Assembly (NCBI GenBank): GCA_002690805.1
Contig: NZFW01000026.1
Location: forward strand, 65,967 to 129,966
Direction of reading: 5' to 3'
DNA length: 64,000 nt
Source: Flavobacteriaceae bacterium
GTDB taxonomy: Bacteria > Bacteroidota > Bacteroidia > Flavobacteriales > Flavobacteriaceae
Of the stretch, positions 61,650 to 64,000 are shown piece after piece (position 1 is the stretch's first letter; each line of letters starts with the position of its first letter). A model generated the notes under the pieces. That model was not told the DNA's origin. It did not search any database and worked only from the letters and a program-made list of their open reading frames with translations. A program made the position numbers and the translations under genes.

Positions 61650-62417
61650 TTAAAGTTTACTTTTTTGCATTCTAATTTGGGTTAATACTTTTTTTGTGTA
61701 TAGGGGAAAGTCTGCATTTAATAGCCAACCAAAATATCCTGGTTCTTTTTCTAAAACATTATTAACAGTCTTACCTTTATGCTTTCCAAATGAGAAACAT
61801 TCCTCACCATCTTTATTAAAAATAATATATCCTGCAAAGTCAGCAGTTTTTCTTCGGGCTGAGAAACTGCTTAAAAAAGATGTAGATGGTTCTAGGTCTT
61901 CATATCTTTCAATTTGAGACATTAATACATCATGAGTAGCTTGAGTGTCTCCCATTGCTGAATGTGCATTTTCTAAATTCTTATCACAATAAAATTTTAG
62001 AGCAGCAGTCAAATTTCTTGGTTCCTTTTTATGAAAAATAGTTTGCACATCAATTGTTTTTAAATTTTTTGTTTCAAAGTCTATATCAGCTCTCAAAAAC
62101 TCTTCCATTAAAAGAGGAATATCAAATCTATCAGAATTATAGCCAGCTAAATCTGAATTTTTTATAAAATTATATATAGTCTTAGAAATCATTTTAAAAG
62201 TTGGGGAATCAGCTACCTTATCATCAGTAATTCCGTGAATTTCCGAAGCTTCAACAGGTATTGACATCTCAGGATTAACTAACCAAACCTTTTTTTCTAT
62301 TTTTTCGCTCGGATAAAGTTTTATTACTGCAATTTCAACTATGCGATCTTTTGTGATATTAATTCCAGTTGTTTCAAGATCAAAAAAACAAAGTGGTCTA
62401 TTTATTTTTAATTTCAT
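61650..62417 (-). CDS. 3'-5' exonuclease of the DnaQ/ExoX type
   Basis: A 255-residue DEDDh exonuclease. ExoI is seen in CFFDLETTGINITKDRIVEI (D and E), ExoII in LAGYNSDRFDIPLLMEE, and ExoIII in ENAHSAMGDTQATHDVLM with the H…D spacing. The C-terminal FSFGKHKGKTVNNVLEKEPG and FGWLLNADFPLYTKKVL are the ExoX-type C-terminal domain. It may proofread or degrade DNA ends; the substrate is not fixed. The start is the ATG at 62417, 1 base after the odhB stop; a start 19 codons upstream would overlap odhB. It closely follows odhB. Confidence 0.88.
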   Translation of the reverse strand: MKLKINRPLCFFDLETTGINITKDRIVEIAVIKLYPSEKIEKKVWLVNPEMSIPVEASEIHGITDDKVADSPTFKMISKTIYNFIKNSDLAGYNSDRFDIPLLMEEFLRADIDFETKNLKTIDVQTIFHKKEPRNLTAALKFYCDKNLENAHSAMGDTQATHDVLMSQIERYEDLEPSTSFLSSFSARRKTADFAGYIIFNKDGEECFSFGKHKGKTVNNVLEKEPGYFGWLLNADFPLYTKKVLTQIRMQKSKL

Positions 62418-62418
62418 T

Positions 62419-63747
62419 TTAAAAAGAAAAGTTTGCATCCCACTGCTCCAAATAATTTGCAATATTTTTTGCAAACTGTCCCCCTATTGCTCCATTAATA
62501 ATTCTATGGTCATAACTATGCGATAAAATTAGTTTTTTTCTAATACCAATATAATCCCCTTTCGATGTTTCAATCACAGATGCCATTTTTCTTATCACAC
62601 CAATTGCTAGAATTCCAACTTGAGGCTGATTTATAATTGGAGTACCCATTATAGAACCAAAATTACCCACATTAGTCACAGTATAAGTTCCACCTTGAAT
62701 ATCTTCAGGTGAAAGCTGATTGTTTCGCGCCCTGTAAGATAAATCATTTACTGCTTTAGTGAGTCCAATTAAATTTAAATGATCTGCATTTTTAATGACC
62801 GGTACAATCAAATTTCCATCTGATAAAGAAGTAGCCATACCAAGATTTATATCTTTTTTCTGTAATATAGATTCTCCCTTCAAGGAACTATTTAAAATTG
62901 GGAAATCTCTTAAAGCCTTAATAACTGCTAACATGAATAGAGGAGTGAAAGTCAGTTTTTCATTATTTTGTTTATAAAACGAATCTTTTATCTTTTCTCT
63001 CCAATCCCACAAATTAGTAACATCTACCTCCACAAATGATTGAACATGAGCAGAAGTTTTTTTGCTTTCAATCATATGGTTTGCAGTTAATTTGCCCATA
63101 CGTGACATCTCAATTAGTTGATCTTTTGATCCTAAGTCAATATTTGAAATAGTATTTGAATCATCATTATTCAAGATATTTGAATTAAAAGAATTTGAAT
63201 TTCTAGTTTTAATATACTCAAGAATATCTTTTTTGGTAACTCTGTCATTCATTCCTGATCCAATAATCGTAGAAAGTTCAGTTTCAGAAATATTTTCTTT
63301 TTTTGCAATATTTTTAACTAATGGTGAGTAGAATCGATTTACCTCATTTTCATCTGAGCTAATTAGCTTTTTAGCAGTTTCAATTAATTTTGATGCCTCA
63401 TGAACTTCCTGTGATTCAATATTTGAAGCAAGATTAGGATCATCATTTACACTTGAAGAAGATTCTGTTATTTCATCTAATTCACTAATATCATTATCTA
63501 AAACATCATTGCTTTCTATTACAGCTATAACCTCCCCTACCTTTATAATATCATCAACATTGAATCGTTTTTCAATTAATTTTCCTGAAAACTCAGATGG
63601 AACATCGGAATCTACCTTGTCAGTCGCAATTTCTACAATTGACTCGTCTGCACTAACACTATCACCAACATCCTTTAGCCAACTTATTAATGTAGCTTCG
63701 GCAACACTTTCACCCATTTTTGGGAGTTTTAATAAATACTTTCCCAT
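62419..63747 (-). CDS. dihydrolipoyl acyltransferase E2 of a 2-oxoacid dehydrogenase complex
   Basis: A 442-residue E2 subunit. The N-terminal lipoyl domain (1–76) has its lipoate-bearing Lys44 in EIATDKVDSDVPS. A flexible linker leads to the E1/E3-binding domain at ~140–180 (SPLVKNIAKKENISETEL). The acyltransferase domain has FTPLFMLAVIKALRDFPILN and the active-site SHSYDHRIINGAIGG. The usual HxxxDG reads H-R-I-I-N-G here, so the Asp is replaced by Asn. The Bacteroidota gene next to recR is usually annotated as a branched-chain or pyruvate E2. It heads a four-gene operon, with its -7 element at 63764–63771. Confidence 0.9.
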   Translation of the reverse strand: MGKYLLKLPKMGESVAEATLISWLKDVGDSVSADESIVEIATDKVDSDVPSEFSGKLIEKRFNVDDIIKVGEVIAVIESNDVLDNDISELDEITESSSSVNDDPNLASNIESQEVHEASKLIETAKKLISSDENEVNRFYSPLVKNIAKKENISETELSTIIGSGMNDRVTKKDILEYIKTRNSNSFNSNILNNDDSNTISNIDLGSKDQLIEMSRMGKLTANHMIESKKTSAHVQSFVEVDVTNLWDWREKIKDSFYKQNNEKLTFTPLFMLAVIKALRDFPILNSSLKGESILQKKDINLGMATSLSDGNLIVPVIKNADHLNLIGLTKAVNDLSYRARNNQLSPEDIQGGTYTVTNVGNFGSIMGTPIINQPQVGILAIGVIRKMASVIETSKGDYIGIRKKLILSHSYDHRIINGAIGGQFAKNIANYLEQWDANFSF

Positions 63748-63763
63748 ATATTATAATTAAAAA

Positions 63764-63771
63764 CAAAAGTA
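63764..63771 (-). promoter_or_regulatory. -7 element of the odhB-type E2 operon
   Basis: On the minus strand it reads TACTTTTG, a perfect TAnnTTTG, 16 bases before the ATG at 63747. Confidence 0.6.
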
Positions 63772-63794
63772 CCAAAATTATGACTAATTCGACT

Positions 63795-64000
63795 CTATTG
63801 AGATATCGAACTTTCATATGGTACTCTCTTTAAAATACTTCTACCCAAAGTTATCTCATCTGCATATTCTAACTCATCACCTACAGATATTCCTCTTGCG
63901 ATAGTTGTTATCTTAATTTCATATTCTGAAAGGTTTTTATAAATATAAAAGTTAGTAGTATCAGCCTCTAAAGTACTACTTAGAGCCAAAATCAATTCAT
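63795..64000 (-). CDS. recR: recombination protein RecR, C-terminal part
   Basis: The last ~68 residues of RecR, the toroidal DNA clamp that works with RecF and RecO. The toprim segment [20 protein letters not shown] and the C-terminal [20 protein letters not shown] are diagnostic. The gene continues past the window end: the in-frame TTG near 63995 is an internal leucine codon, not a start. It is followed by the E2 gene in the same direction. Confidence 0.93.
   Translation of the reverse strand, partial: ELILALSSTLEADTTNFYIYKNLSEYEIKITTIARGISVGDELEYADEITLGRSILKRVPYESSISQ

Overview
The window is a stretch of chromosome from a Bacteroidota bacterium, almost certainly a member of the Flavobacteriia with a compact, AT-rich genome (about 30 % GC by eye, not counted). 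The evidence is clade-typical genes and gene pairs: lepB next to a WbqC protein, ribH–small membrane protein–mutL, recF–DUF721, gldI, a cyclophilin/FKBP fusion lipoprotein, DUF3810, spoT–fur–purA–OstA, DUF349, guaA–LysM protein, bshC, and rpmB–rpmG–DUF4295. In addition, the Bacteroidota promoter element TAnnTTTG stands exactly before 18 transcription units, and Shine-Dalgarno sequences are essentially absent. No tRNA, rRNA, CRISPR array, insertion sequence, prophage or replication origin was seen. No gene-free stretch exceeds about 175 bases.

Layout. 1–2720 (+): the 3' part of dapB, broken by two single-base deletions, then lepB and wbqC. 2728–7686 (-): a tightly coupled operon of TPR protein, ribH, small membrane protein, mutL and two rhomboids. 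7796–9602 (+): recF, a lipoprotein and a DciA-like protein. 9589–10017 (-): ndk. 10109–18136 (+): NrnA-like phosphoesterase, gldI, PPIase, DUF3810 and a pair of secreted amidohydrolases. 18157–31921 (+): rRNA/tRNA methylase, spoT, fur, purA, OstA-like, aminotransferase, TPR protein, two DUF368 proteins, aroE and a DUF349 protein. 31918–33726 (-): ruvX, def, mazG. 33814–37423: dapD and three glycosyltransferases on alternating strands. 37504–40980 (+): tsaC-type gene, cca, ctaA and a pRiA4b-type protein. 41031–42095 (-): an unrecognised protein with kinase-like motifs, divergent from uvrB. 44217–48936: sucC, lysA, a flavin oxidoreductase and mnmA. 48985–58904 (-): yidC, pyrG, LysM protein, guaA, bshC, ftsY. 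58972–64000 (-): bL38-like protein, rpmG, rpmB, cinA, FAH hydrolase, 3'-5' exonuclease, 2-oxoacid dehydrogenase E2 and the 3' part of recR.

The content is core housekeeping: DNA repair and replication (recF, recR, mutL, uvrB, dciA, ruvX), nucleotide synthesis (purA, guaA, pyrG, ndk, mazG), lysine/diaminopimelate synthesis (dapB, dapD, lysA), envelope biogenesis (yidC, ftsY, lepB, OstA, DUF368, glycosyltransferases, rhomboids), translation (rpmB, rpmG, bL38-like, def, tsaC, cca, mnmA), stringent response, heme A, TCA cycle and bacillithiol. No obvious defence island or horizontally acquired block is present. The most interesting signals are the broken dapB, the kinase-like protein beside uvrB, a Rho_N-like segment fused to DUF349, the uniform promoter grammar with probable leaderless mRNAs, a dyad overlapping the pyrG promoter, and a strong hairpin just before ftsY.
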